Of a stretch of 64,000 bases of DNA, positions 26,630 to 38,500 are shown one piece after another (the stretch's first letter is position 1; every line of letters begins with the position of its first letter). The position numbers and the translations under genes are program-made. The stretch comes from Bradyrhizobium ivorense (GTDB taxonomy: Bacteria > Pseudomonadota > Alphaproteobacteria > Rhizobiales > Xanthobacteraceae), in the NCBI RefSeq assembly GCF_900696085.1, contig NZ_CAADFC020000004.1, positions 620,001-684,000 of the forward strand. Reading direction: 5' to 3'. Below the pieces are notes generated by a model. That model did no database searches. It was not told the DNA's origin and worked only from the letters and a program-made list of their open reading frames with translations.

Positions 26630-29600
26630 AGGCGCCATCCGGAATTCAGCGAATTCCAGACTATGCCGAGATCGGCATCACCAGCAATTTCTCCTTCCTG
26701 CGCGGCGGATCCGATCCGCGCGCCTATGTGCATCAGGCGAGCGAGCTGGGAATTCCCGTGATCGGCATTGCCGACCACAACACGCTGGCCGGCGTGGTGC
26801 GCGCCTACAAGGAGCTCGACAGCGACAAGGTTTTGCATCCGCCAAAACTCCTGATCGGCGCCCGCATCGTCTTCATCGACGGCACGCCCGATATCCTGGT
26901 CTATCCGCGCGACCGCGCCGCCTATGGCCGGCTGTGCCAGCTCTTGACCCGCGGCAAGCGCGGCGATGATATCGTGCGGATCGAGAAGGGTGATTGCCGT
27001 CTCACGCTGTCCGATCTCATCGAGTTCGCCGAGGGCCAACTGCTGGTGCTGGCGCTGCCGCATCGCTTCGACGCGGCAAAGGCGCACGACCTGCTCGCGC
27101 AACTGAAGGCCAGTGCCGCCGACGGCGTCTGGCTTGCCGCAAGCCTGCTCTACCGCGGCGACGACAGGCGCCGCCTGGCGCGGCTGCATGCGCTCGCCGC
27201 CAAGGCCGTTGTGCCGCTGCTCGCCACCAACGAGGTGCTCTACCATCATCCCGCGCGCCGCCCGCTGCAGGACGTGCTGACCTGCATCCGCGAGAAGACC
27301 ACCATCGAGGCTGTTGGCCGCAAGCTCGAGGCCAATGCCGAGCGGCATCTCAAGCCGGCGCATGAGATGATCAGGCTGTTCCGCGACTGGCCGGAGGCGA
27401 TCGCCGAGACCATGCGCTTCGCCGCGCGCATCACGTTCTCGCTCGACCAGCTCAAATACCAGTATCCCGACGAGCCGGTGCCGCCGGGCAAGACCGCGCA
27501 GCAGCATCTGGAAGACCTGACCTGGGCCGGCGTCGACACCTATTTCGACGGCCAGATCGACGACAGACTGCGCGCCACCCTCAACAAGGAGCTCGCGCTG
27601 ATCGCCGAGCTGAAATACGCGCATTACTTCCTCACCGTGCACGACATCGTACGTTACGCACGCAGCCAGGGCATTTTGTGCCAGGGGCGAGGCTCGGCGG
27701 CGAATTCTGCCGTCTGCTACGTGCTCGGCATCACCTCGGTCGATCCGACCAAGGTCGATCTCTTGTTCGAGCGCTTCATCTCCAAGGAGCGGCTGGAGCC
27801 GCCCGATATCGACGTCGATTTCGAGCACGTCAGGCGCGAGGAGGTGATGCAATATGTCTACCGCCGCTACGGCCGCCACCGCGCCGCTGTTATCGCCACC
27901 GTCATCCATTATCGGCCGCGCAGCGCGATCCGCGACGTCGGCAAGGCGCTCGGGCTGACCGAGGACGTCACCGCGGCGCTCGCCGACACCGTCTGGGGCA
28001 GCTGGGGCAAGGGCCTCAACGAGATGCAGGTGCGGCAGGCCGGGCTCGATCCGAAGAATGCGATGATCAACCTCGCGGTCGAGCTCGCCACCGAGCTGAT
28101 CGAGTTTCCCCGCCACCTCTCGCAGCATGTCGGCGGCTATGTGCTGACCCAGGACCGGCTCGACACCTATGTGCCGATCGGCAATGCCGCGATGGACGAC
28201 CGCACCTTCATCGAATGGGACAAGGACGACGTCGACGCGCTCAACATGATGAAGGTCGACGTGCTGGCGCTGGGCATGCTGACCTGCATCCGCAAATGCT
28301 TCGATTTGATCGACCTGCACAAGAACGAGCGTTGGGAGCTCGCCACCGTCCCGCAGGACGACAAGCGCGTCTACGACATGCTGTGCCGCGGGGAGTCGCT
28401 CGGCGTGTTCCAGGTCGAGAGCCGGGCGCAGATGAACATGCTGCCGCGCCTGAAGCCGCGGACATTTTACGATCTCGTCATCGAGGTCGCGATCGTCCGC
28501 CCCGGACCGATCCAGGGCGACATGGTGCATCCCTATCTTCGGCGGCGGAACGGGATCGAGAAGGTGACCTATCCGTCGCCGGCGCCGGATCAAGGCAACA
28601 AGGACGAGCTCTACAATGTCCTGCACAAGACGCTCGGCGTGCCGCTGTTCCAGGAGCAGGCGATGCGGATCGCGATCGAGGCGGCAAAGTTCACCTCGGA
28701 GGAAGCCAACGGCCTGCGCCGCTCGATGGCGACCTTCCGCAACCTCGGCACCATCGGCAGCTACGAAGAGAAGCTGGTCGGCAACATGGTTGCGCGCGGC
28801 TACTCGCCCGACTTCGCCCGCAGCTGTTTTGACCAGATCAAGGGCTTTGGCAGTTACGGCTTCCCGGAAAGCCACGCCGCCAGCTTCGCGCAGCTCGTCT
28901 ACATCTCCTCATGGCTGAAGCACCATCACCCCGACGCCTTCTGCTGCGGTCTGCTCAATTCGCAGCCGATGGGCTTTTACGCCCCGGCCCAGATCGTCGG
29001 CGACGCCCGCAAGAACGGCGTCACCGTGCGCGAGGTCGATGTGTCCTACAGCTTTGCGCAGAACACGCTGGAGAAACGCGATGGAAAGTATTGCGCGGTG
29101 CGGCTGGGTTTCCGGCAGATCGACGGCTTTCACTGGCTCGATGAGGACGAGGAGAGGCTGAAGCAGGATCAGGCGTTGCGAAGGATGCAAAGCGTAAATG
29201 TGCGTGCGTCAGGGAGGCACGAACGGTTGGGCTCTCCCCCCCCTTGCGGGGGAGAGTTGGAGAGAGGGGTAAGCCACGACCACCGCCCGTGCGGTTTACC
29301 CCTCTCCCTAACCCTCCCCCGCAAGGGGGGAGGGAACCCACCCACCTCTCGCGTGGCCTTGGATGGAGATGAACCCGACTGGGCCGACCGCATCGTCGCC
29401 GCGCGCAACCGAAAACCTTTTACCTCGCTGGAAGAGTTCGCGCGCGACACCGGCTTGCCGAAACGCGCGCTGATCCTGCTTGCGGATGCCGATGCGTTCC
29501 GCTCGCTCGGGCTCGACCGCCGCGAGGCGTTGTGGGCGGTGCGGCGGCTGCCCGACGACGTGCCGCTGCCGCTGTTCGAGGCGGCAGTCGCGCGCGAGCA

Positions 29601-30189
29601 GCCGGATGAGGGCGCACAGCCGCTGCCGGAGATGCCGCGCCCCGAGCAGGTAGTCGCCGACTATCAGACCATCCGCCTGTCGCTGAAGGGCCATCCGATG
29701 GAATTTCTGCGCGAGATGTTCACGCGCGAGCGCGTCGTCGCCTGCCACACCATCAACCGCGACAATGACCGCCGTCGCGTCCGCTGCGCCGGCGTGGTGC
29801 TGGTGCGGCAGCGGCCGGGCAGCGCCAAGGGCGTCGTGTTCATGACCCTGGAGGACGAGACCGGCATCGCCAACATCGTGGTGTGGCCGAAGGTGATGGA
29901 GCAGTACCGCAAGGAGGTGATGGGCGCGCGCCTGATCCTGGTCGAGGGTTACATCCAGAGCAGCCCGGAAGGTGTCACCCATCTGGTGGCGCAGCGCATG
30001 ATCGACCGCTCCCACGATCTGATCGGCCTCGCCAACGAATCTCTCTCGCGCAAGCACCCGGTGCCTGCAGGTCCCGCGCTGATCGAACCGCTCAACGACG
30101 ACCGCCGCGACCACGCCGACACGCCGGCGCAGAAGATCCGCCACCCCCGCAATGTCCGCATCCTGCCGCCGTCACGGGATTTTCATTGA
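26626..30189 (+). CDS. dnaE2: DnaE2, error-prone DNA polymerase III alpha, with palindromic-element insert
   Basis: DnaE2 is the SOS-induced C-family polymerase that performs mutagenic translesion synthesis with ImuA and ImuB. The 1187-residue protein has an N-terminal PHP domain (EIGITSNFSFLRGGSDPRAYV, ADHNTLAGVV), the polymerase palm with catalytic aspartates in PPDIDVDFEH (D396, D398), helix-hairpin-helix region, and a C-terminal OB fold (RVRCAGVVLVRQRPGSAKGVVFMTLEDE). Residues 868-905 are encoded by an inserted palindromic element and are foreign to the family, making the protein longer than usual. The ATG overlaps the imuB stop (ATGA). Function may persist because the insert lies in a surface-type region just before DWADRIVAARNRKPF. 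Confidence 0.95.
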   Translation: MKAPSGIQRIPDYAEIGITSNFSFLRGGSDPRAYVHQASELGIPVIGIADHNTLAGVVRAYKELDSDKVLHPPKLLIGARIVFIDGTPDILVYPRDRAAYGRLCQLLTRGKRGDDIVRIEKGDCRLTLSDLIEFAEGQLLVLALPHRFDAAKAHDLLAQLKASAADGVWLAASLLYRGDDRRRLARLHALAAKAVVPLLATNEVLYHHPARRPLQDVLTCIREKTTIEAVGRKLEANAERHLKPAHEMIRLFRDWPEAIAETMRFAARITFSLDQLKYQYPDEPVPPGKTAQQHLEDLTWAGVDTYFDGQIDDRLRATLNKELALIAELKYAHYFLTVHDIVRYARSQGILCQGRGSAANSAVCYVLGITSVDPTKVDLLFERFISKERLEPPDIDVDFEHVRREEVMQYVYRRYGRHRAAVIATVIHYRPRSAIRDVGKALGLTEDVTAALADTVWGSWGKGLNEMQVRQAGLDPKNAMINLAVELATELIEFPRHLSQHVGGYVLTQDRLDTYVPIGNAAMDDRTFIEWDKDDVDALNMMKVDVLALGMLTCIRKCFDLIDLHKNERWELATVPQDDKRVYDMLCRGESLGVFQVESRAQMNMLPRLKPRTFYDLVIEVAIVRPGPIQGDMVHPYLRRRNGIEKVTYPSPAPDQGNKDELYNVLHKTLGVPLFQEQAMRIAIEAAKFTSEEANGLRRSMATFRNLGTIGSYEEKLVGNMVARGYSPDFARSCFDQIKGFGSYGFPESHAASFAQLVYISSWLKHHHPDAFCCGLLNSQPMGFYAPAQIVGDARKNGVTVREVDVSYSFAQNTLEKRDGKYCAVRLGFRQIDGFHWLDEDEERLKQDQALRRMQSVNVRASGRHERLGSPPPCGGELERGVSHDHRPCGLPLSLTLPRKGGGNPPTSRVALDGDEPDWADRIVAARNRKPFTSLEEFARDTGLPKRALILLADADAFRSLGLDRREALWAVRRLPDDVPLPLFEAAVAREQPDEGAQPLPEMPRPEQVVADYQTIRLSLKGHPMEFLREMFTRERVVACHTINRDNDRRRVRCAGVVLVRQRPGSAKGVVFMTLEDETGIANIVVWPKVMEQYRKEVMGARLILVEGYIQSSPEGVTHLVAQRMIDRSHDLIGLANESLSRKHPVPAGPALIEPLNDDRRDHADTPAQKIRHPRNVRILPPSRDFH
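29229..29339. repeat. Palindromic element inserted within dnaE2
   Basis: A 111-bp element almost identical in both arms to that in imuB, with a different central loop. The right half is read in the same frame in both genes (PLSLTLPRKGGGNP), while the left half is read in a different frame because of a 1-base length difference. Confidence 0.92.
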
Positions 30190-30210
30190 GGTGCAAGCGG
30201 CGCAGGAATC

Positions 30211-30243
30211 GTAGGGCGGATTAGCCGAAGGCGTAATCCGCCG
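30211..30243. repeat. REP sequence, left of RAYT gene
   Basis: GTAG followed by a hairpin with 9-bp arms GGCGGATTA and TAATCCGCC around an 11-base loop. It has the GTAG-headed REP structure usually found next to REP-associated tyrosine transposases. Confidence 0.85.
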
Positions 30244-30267
30244 CTTCTTCAACAAACATGAACGTCC

Positions 30268-30819
30268 ATGCCGAATTACCGTCGCGCGTCTATTCCTGGT
30301 GGCTGCTGGTTCTTTACTGTCAATCTGCTGGACCGGCGACAAACCTTGCTCGTGGATCACATCGCAGCACTGCGCGAGGCGATCATAGCGACGCGTCGTG
30401 ACTACCCATTCGTGATCGACGCATTCGTTGTGCTTCCTGACCACTTACACGCGATCTGGAGTTTGCCGCCCGGCGATTCTGATTTTTCCACACGCTGGCG
30501 GTTGATCAAGAGTCGTTTTGTCAAAACGCTGCCGAGGCGAGAGACGCTCGACTCCGTTCGGATCGCCCGCAACGAGCGAGGAATCTGGCAGCGCCGGTTC
30601 TGGGAGCACCTGATCCGCGATGAAGCCGACTATGCACGTCACGTCGAGTATTGTTACATCAATCCATTGAAGCACCGCTATGTCGCGCGGGTATCTGACT
30701 GGCCGCACTCTTCGTTTCACCGCGACGTGCGTGGCGGATTATTTCCGCACGATTGGGGCGGCGACGTTACAACGATTGGCGATTTTGGTGAGCGATCCGC
30801 CGTGCGCGAAGATCCGTAG
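30268..30819 (+). CDS. REP-associated tyrosine transposase (RAYT)
   Basis: The 183-residue protein is an IS200/IS605-like Y1 transposase of the RAYT class. The HUH metal motif is H59-L-H61 (LPDHLHAIW), and the catalytic tyrosine is Y128 or Y130 in EYCYINPLKH. RAYTs nick single-stranded REP hairpins and are usually single-copy and domesticated. Start MPNYRRASIPGGCWFFTVN matches the normal N-terminus. GTAG-headed REP hairpins in opposite orientation flank the gene at 30211 and 30854, fitting the model in which the enzyme acts on its own flanking repeats. It is 78 bases past dnaE2. Confidence 0.94.
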   Translation: MPNYRRASIPGGCWFFTVNLLDRRQTLLVDHIAALREAIIATRRDYPFVIDAFVVLPDHLHAIWSLPPGDSDFSTRWRLIKSRFVKTLPRRETLDSVRIARNERGIWQRRFWEHLIRDEADYARHVEYCYINPLKHRYVARVSDWPHSSFHRDVRGGLFPHDWGGDVTTIGDFGERSAVREDP

Positions 30820-30853
30820 GCTAACCCACCCACTTCCTTGCCGCTGGAGAGAC

Positions 30854-30884
30854 GGCGGGTTACGCTTCGCTAACCCGCCCTACG
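30854..30884. repeat. REP sequence, right of RAYT gene (inverted orientation)
   Basis: 9-bp arms GGCGGGTTA and TAACCCGCC are followed by CTAC, the complement of the GTAG head. It is therefore the reverse-oriented partner of the left REP. A partial third copy (GTAGGCTAACCC) lies at 30816-30827. Confidence 0.83.
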
Positions 30885-30909
30885 ACTGCACGATCAATCC
30901 TATCCCCGT

Positions 30910-30947
30910 CATCCCCGCGACAAAGGCTTCGCCTTTGCGTGGGGATG
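30910..30947. repeat. Hairpin CATCCCCGCG...CGTGGGGATG
   Basis: An inverted repeat with a strong inner stem AAAGGC-TTC-GCCTTT. It lies between convergent RAYT and the small membrane protein gene and may serve as a terminator or be another dispersed repeat. Confidence 0.7.
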
Positions 30948-30987
30948 GCGGGACTGACCGCAGCGCGCATGCACGTCCGGCGGCCAC

Positions 30988-31275
30988 CTACTCCACCGCC
31001 GCGCCCACCGGTGGCCCACCCGGCGGGCGGTGCAGGAAGGTGAGCGAGACGTAGGCGCCGACCCAGGAGCCGGCAGCGGCGAAGGCGACGTAGACCCAGT
31101 TCTCGGTGTAGCTGATCACCGCATAGGAAGAGAGCAGATACCAGATGCTGCTCCAGGTTGCCGCCGGCACCCGCTTGCGGGCGACCACCGCCGAAGTGAA
31201 CATGACATAGACGGCATCGGTGCCGGCGGTCGCGAGGAAGACGGCGCCGGCGGTGAGGGGATCGATGACAGCCAT
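30988..31275 (-). CDS. Small integral membrane protein, function unknown
   Basis: The 95-residue protein has three hydrophobic segments (about residues 8-30, 40-60 and 62-82). Aromatic/charged loops RKRVPAATWSSIWYLLSSY and SYTENWVYV separate them. I do not recognise a named family. It ends with a proline/glycine-rich tail (RPPGGPPVGAAVE). The start ATG is preceded by GGAGTTGCA on the minus strand. It is divergent from the CoA-transferase gene, with about 100 bp between their starts. Confidence 0.78.
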   Translation of the reverse strand: MAVIDPLTAGAVFLATAGTDAVYVMFTSAVVARKRVPAATWSSIWYLLSSYAVISYTENWVYVAFAAAGSWVGAYVSLTFLHRPPGGPPVGAAVE

Positions 31276-31380
31276 TGCAACTCCTGTTCAGGTCGGGCAG
31301 AGCGGGACATGACGAGACAATAAGACTCCGCCTTTTTGTCATCATGCTCGGGCATAGAACAACCGCAAAGGGACACGCGC

Positions 31381-32772
31381 ATGCAAAACGTCAATGATAT
31401 CCTCGCCGGGATCTGGACCGGCGCCGGCGGCGCAGCGTCCGCGCTCGATATGGTCAGGCTGACCGGCAGCGAGCCGCAACTGCCGTCGACGTTTCGCGTC
31501 GGCGCAGCGGCACAGGTCTTGATCGCCGCGGCTGGTCTTGCCGCCGCCGAGATCTGGCGGGCGCGCACTGGCGAGACGCAGCAGGTCGCGGTCGACATGC
31601 GCCATGCCGTCGTCGAATGCCGCAGCGAGCGTTACCTGCGCGTCGACGACAAGCCGCCGCCACCGACCTGGGACAAGATCGCCGGCGTCTACCGTGTCAA
31701 GGACAACCGCTTCGTCCGCCTTCACACCAACTTTCCGCATCATCGCGACGCCGTCTGCAAGGTCTTGAACTGCAACGCCGAGCGTGACGACGTCCAGGCC
31801 GCGCTCATGCAGTGGGACGGCGAAGCGTTCGAGACCGCGGCCTATGCCAGCGGCGGTGTCGTCGCCCTGATGCGCTCATATGATGAATGGTCGGCGACAC
31901 CGCATGCCAAGGCGCTGGCAGAGCTGCCGCTGATCTCGATCGAGAAGATCGGCGAGGCCGCGCCGAAACCATGGCCCGCGGGCAACCGGCCGCTCGCCGG
32001 CATCCGCGTGCTCGATCTGTCGCGCGTGATCGCCGGTCCCGTTGCAGGCCGGACGCTCGCCGCGCACGGCGCCGACGTGCTCTTGATCTCCGGTCCGGAT
32101 CTGCCGGCGATCCCGTGGCTGACCATCGATACCGGCCGCGGCAAGCTCACGAGCTTCCTCGATCTGAAAAGCGAGCAGGGCCGTCGCATCATGGAGCGCC
32201 TGCTCGCGCAGGCCGACATTCTCTCGCAGAGCTATCGTCCGCAGGCGATCGCGCGGCTCGGCTTTTCGCCGGAGCAGGCCGCTCGCATCAACCCGGGCAT
32301 CGTCTATGTGACGCTCTCGGCCTATGGCCACGCCGGGCCGTGGGCGGAGCGCCGCGGCTTCGACTCCCTGGTGCAGACCACGACCGGCTTCAACCATGCC
32401 GAGGGCGAGGCCGCCGGGGTCGATGGGCCCAAGGAGCTGCCGGCCCAGATGCTCGACCACGCCACCGGATATTTCATGGCGTTCGGCGCCATGATGGCCA
32501 AGGCCCGCCAGGCGCGCGAGGGCGGCAGCTGGCACGTCCGGGTCTCGTTGGCGCAAACCGGGCGCTGGCTGTGGAATCTCGGCCGCATTGCCGGCGGGCT
32601 GTCGACCGAGGACCTGAAGGCCGACGCGGTGACGCCCCTGATCGAGCAGTTGCCGTCCGGGTTTGGCACCCTGAGCTCGGTCAGGCACGCTGCCCTGCTG
32701 TCACAAACGGCGGCCCATTGGTCCCGTCCGGCCATGCCGCTCGGCAGCAATCCCCCGGAGTTTCCCGGATGA
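31381..32772 (+). CDS. Family III CoA-transferase-like protein with permuted halves
   Basis: A CaiB/BaiF-type CoA-transferase relative of 463 residues. The family's usual N-terminus (PLAGIRVLDLSRVIAGPVAGRTLAAHGADVLLI) only appears at about residue 203, and the expected catalytic aspartate is D359 in MLDHATGYFMAFGAMMA. Residues 1-190 look like the part that normally follows that aspartate (AAAEIWRARTGETQQVAVDM, then GVYRVKDNRFVRLHTNF). The order of the halves is therefore reversed compared with a standard 400-residue enzyme. The start ATG has AAAGGGA upstream. Whether it transfers CoA, or acts as an isomerase or racemase, is not predictable. Confidence 0.85.
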   Translation: MQNVNDILAGIWTGAGGAASALDMVRLTGSEPQLPSTFRVGAAAQVLIAAAGLAAAEIWRARTGETQQVAVDMRHAVVECRSERYLRVDDKPPPPTWDKIAGVYRVKDNRFVRLHTNFPHHRDAVCKVLNCNAERDDVQAALMQWDGEAFETAAYASGGVVALMRSYDEWSATPHAKALAELPLISIEKIGEAAPKPWPAGNRPLAGIRVLDLSRVIAGPVAGRTLAAHGADVLLISGPDLPAIPWLTIDTGRGKLTSFLDLKSEQGRRIMERLLAQADILSQSYRPQAIARLGFSPEQAARINPGIVYVTLSAYGHAGPWAERRGFDSLVQTTTGFNHAEGEAAGVDGPKELPAQMLDHATGYFMAFGAMMAKARQAREGGSWHVRVSLAQTGRWLWNLGRIAGGLSTEDLKADAVTPLIEQLPSGFGTLSSVRHAALLSQTAAHWSRPAMPLGSNPPEFPG

Positions 32773-32922
32773 GCCATTCAGGCGCCGTTCATGCTATCCA
32801 GATTTTAACGGCTGCCGCCGCGGAACTGCGATTTTTCGATTGTTCGCGACGCCAATTCGGCACTATTAGCGCAGCGCTGGGGCCGTCACGCCGGCAGCCG
32901 CAACGATCGACCCCCGGACCGC

Positions 32923-34170
32923 ATGCTTAAAGACCTTACCAGGACAATGCAGAGCTTCAGCCGCCCGCGACTGGCGGCGGCCGTGGTGCTGTTGGCGATC
33001 GTTGGCGCGGGCGGCTACGGCTACGTGCGTTTCAGCACAGCAAAACAGACACCTTCAGAAGTATCCAGCCAGTCGCGCAAGGGCGCCTCGCGCTACGCAC
33101 CGACGCAGGCCGAGTGGGCCAGCCTGACCTTCCAGACCGTCAAGGAACATACTTTCCGCTCCGAACTGGTGACCGAGGGCAAGATCGGGATCGACGAGGA
33201 CCGCTCCACCCCGGTCTATTCGCCCTATACCGGCCGCGTCACCCGTCTCCTGGTGCGGCCGGGCGATGCCGTGGTGAAGGGCCAGCCGCTGTTCGTGATC
33301 GAGGCCGCCGACACCGTGCAGGCGCAAAACGACTATGTCGCGGCGATGAACGGCCTCAACAAGGCGCAGTCGACGCTCGACCTCGCCCAGATCCAGGAGA
33401 AGCGCGCCAAGGACCTCTCGGAAGGCAAAGCCATCCCGCTGAAGGATTATCAGCAGGCGCAGGCGGCGCTGGTGCAGGCGCAGAACGATGCGCGTTCGGC
33501 GCAGACGCTGCTGGAAGCGGCGCAGAACAAGCTGCGCATCCTCGGCTTCGGCGACGACGCCATCACGACGCTGCAGCAGAAGGGCCGCCTCAATCCGGAG
33601 ACGACGGTGTACGCGCCGATCGGCGGCACCGTGGTGCAGCGCAAGGCCGGTCCCGGCCAGTATGTTGCGACCGGCGCCAGCGATCCGGTCTACGTGATCG
33701 GCGATCTCTCGACCGTGTGGCTGATCGCCTTTGTCCGCGAATCCGACGCCGACAGCGTCGCGGTCGGGCAGGACCTCACCTTCAGCGTGATGGCGCTGCC
33801 GGGCAAGGTGCTGAACGCCCGGGTCAATTATGTCGCCACCGCGATCGATCCGACCTCGCGCCGGCTGCTGGTCCGCGCCACCATCGACAACGTCGACAAC
33901 CGCCTCAAGCCCGAGATGTTCGCCAATGTGACGCTGTTCTCCAAGGGCGATCACCCGGCCGTGGGCGTGCCGAAGCAGGCGCTGATCTACGAAGGCGACC
34001 AGGTCCGCCTCTGGGTCGCCCGGCCCGACGACAAGACCATCGAGCTGCGCCAGATCAAGCCCGGCCTCATCAACGGCGAGCTCGTCGAGGTCGCCGGCAA
34101 TCTGAAGCCGGGCGAGCAGATCGTGACGAAGGGGAGCCTCTTCATCGACCGCGCCGCGTCAGGCACGTGA
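32923..34170 (+). CDS. RND efflux periplasmic adaptor (membrane fusion protein)
   Basis: The 415-residue protein has one N-terminal membrane helix (LAAAVVLLAIVGAGGYGYV, about residues 17-35). Next come a lipoyl/barrel-sandwich half (VYSPYTGRVTRLLVRPGDAVVKGQPLFVIE), a coiled-coil hairpin (about 125-200, rich in QAQAALVQAQNDARSAQ), and beta-barrel and membrane-proximal domains. This is the layout of HlyD/CusB-type adaptors. It lies 87 bp upstream of the RND pump gene. Either ATG 32923 or ATG 32947 could be the start. The metal or drug substrate is unknown. Confidence 0.92.
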   Translation: MLKDLTRTMQSFSRPRLAAAVVLLAIVGAGGYGYVRFSTAKQTPSEVSSQSRKGASRYAPTQAEWASLTFQTVKEHTFRSELVTEGKIGIDEDRSTPVYSPYTGRVTRLLVRPGDAVVKGQPLFVIEAADTVQAQNDYVAAMNGLNKAQSTLDLAQIQEKRAKDLSEGKAIPLKDYQQAQAALVQAQNDARSAQTLLEAAQNKLRILGFGDDAITTLQQKGRLNPETTVYAPIGGTVVQRKAGPGQYVATGASDPVYVIGDLSTVWLIAFVRESDADSVAVGQDLTFSVMALPGKVLNARVNYVATAIDPTSRRLLVRATIDNVDNRLKPEMFANVTLFSKGDHPAVGVPKQALIYEGDQVRLWVARPDDKTIELRQIKPGLINGELVEVAGNLKPGEQIVTKGSLFIDRAASGT

Positions 34171-34219
34171 GAGCATGATCCGGAAAAGTGGGAACCGGTT
34201 TTCCGAAGAGATCATGCTC
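34171..34219. repeat. Palindromic repeat GAGCATGATC...GATCATGCTC, copy 2
   Basis: Same element as at 14280-14328, with perfect 10-bp arms. It lies between the adaptor stop and the pump start, inside the presumed operon, so it may modulate readthrough or message stability. Confidence 0.92.
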
Positions 34220-34257
34220 AATCATAAAGCCCCTCTGAGTTGAAAGCCTCGATCTGA

Positions 34258-37386
<3,129 letters not shown>

Positions 37387-37391
37387 CCAAA

Positions 37392-38360
37392 TCAGGCAAA
37401 GCCGTAAAGCCGTGCCGGATTGTCGACCAGAATCCTCTTGCGCACCGCGGCGTCCGGCGCCCAGACCGCGAGCTGGTTGAGGAGGCGGCCGTCGTCGATC
37501 TGGAACAGCGGCGTCACATCAGAGATTTTCTTGCCGGCCGGCGTCACCGAATCCGGATGCGGCCAGTCGGTGCCCCAGACGATGCGCTCGGCATTGGCCG
37601 CGATCAGCGCCTGCGCCAGCGGCGCAGCGTCCTCATAGTCAGGCCCTCGCTTGGAGGCGCGGTAGGCGCCGGAGACCTTGACGTAAGCCTTACCCGACTT
37701 GACCAGCTCGACGAGGTCGGCAAATCCCGGTTGGCCTACGCCAAGCGCGGCCTCGGCGCCGCCGAAATGATCGAACACGACCGGCACCGGGGAGGCGGCG
37801 ACCAGCTCCTTGATCGCCGTGATCATCGCGAGGCTGGTGAACAGCTGCACATGCCAGCCGCGCGCCTTCATCCGCTCGACCGCGGCGGAGAAGCGCTGTC
37901 GGCCGACATTGGGATCGTTGACGCCGCCGGTCGCAAGGTTGAGGCGGATGCCGCGGAAGCCGGCCTTCTGCATCGCATCGAGTTCGCTCTCGCTGGTCTT
38001 GTCGTCGATCACGGCGACGCCCCGCGCGGTCGCGCCGCGCGCGGTCATGCCGAACAGCGTCGAGGAATTGTCGGGGCCGTAAATGCTCGGCGTCACGATC
38101 ACCACGCGCTCGATCTTCAGCGCCTTGTGCAGCGCGCTCATCTCCTCCGGCGAGGCCAGTTCCGGGGTGTAGACGCGGCCGGCGTAAAACGGGAATTTTT
38201 CGGGATCGCCATGGATGTGGGTGTGGCAGTCGCACGCCCCGGGCGGTACATCGAAGTTCACCGCCGTCGCCGGCTGCGCTGCCTTGGAAAATGCGTTGCT
38301 GCTGTTCATGGTCACTCCCGCCGCGATGGAGGCAAGCATCATACTGCGTCGCGTCAGCAT
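37392..38360 (-). CDS. Tat-exported amidohydrolase (PDC hydrolase-like)
   Basis: The 322-residue protein starts with a twin-arginine signal (LTRRSMMLASIAAGVTMNSSNAFS). An amidohydrolase-2 domain follows, with the metal motif CDCHTHIHG near residue 43 and the terminal DWPHPDS near residue 275. Such enzymes include 2-pyrone-4,6-dicarboxylate lactonases and related dicarboxylate hydrolases. The start ATG has GGGAGACG upstream on the minus strand. Its end is only five bases from the end of the pump gene on the other strand. Export is unusual for a PDC lactonase, so the substrate is uncertain. Confidence 0.87.
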   Translation of the reverse strand: MLTRRSMMLASIAAGVTMNSSNAFSKAAQPATAVNFDVPPGACDCHTHIHGDPEKFPFYAGRVYTPELASPEEMSALHKALKIERVVIVTPSIYGPDNSSTLFGMTARGATARGVAVIDDKTSESELDAMQKAGFRGIRLNLATGGVNDPNVGRQRFSAAVERMKARGWHVQLFTSLAMITAIKELVAASPVPVVFDHFGGAEAALGVGQPGFADLVELVKSGKAYVKVSGAYRASKRGPDYEDAAPLAQALIAANAERIVWGTDWPHPDSVTPAGKKISDVTPLFQIDDGRLLNQLAVWAPDAAVRKRILVDNPARLYGFA

Positions 38361-38500
38361 TGGACGTCTCCCTGCATGCTCATCTGTTATGCGCGATGTC
38401 CGCGCCCCGGCGTTATGCATCGCCGGCGGCGGGGAGGTTATCGGGGGACGGTGCGGGCGGGAAGGGCTCGATGCGCGCGCTGCGTGCGGTTCCGCGACAG

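Noticed and set aside
26554..28875. Long minus-strand frame over dnaE2
   Set aside because: Antisense shadow of a well-supported polymerase gene.
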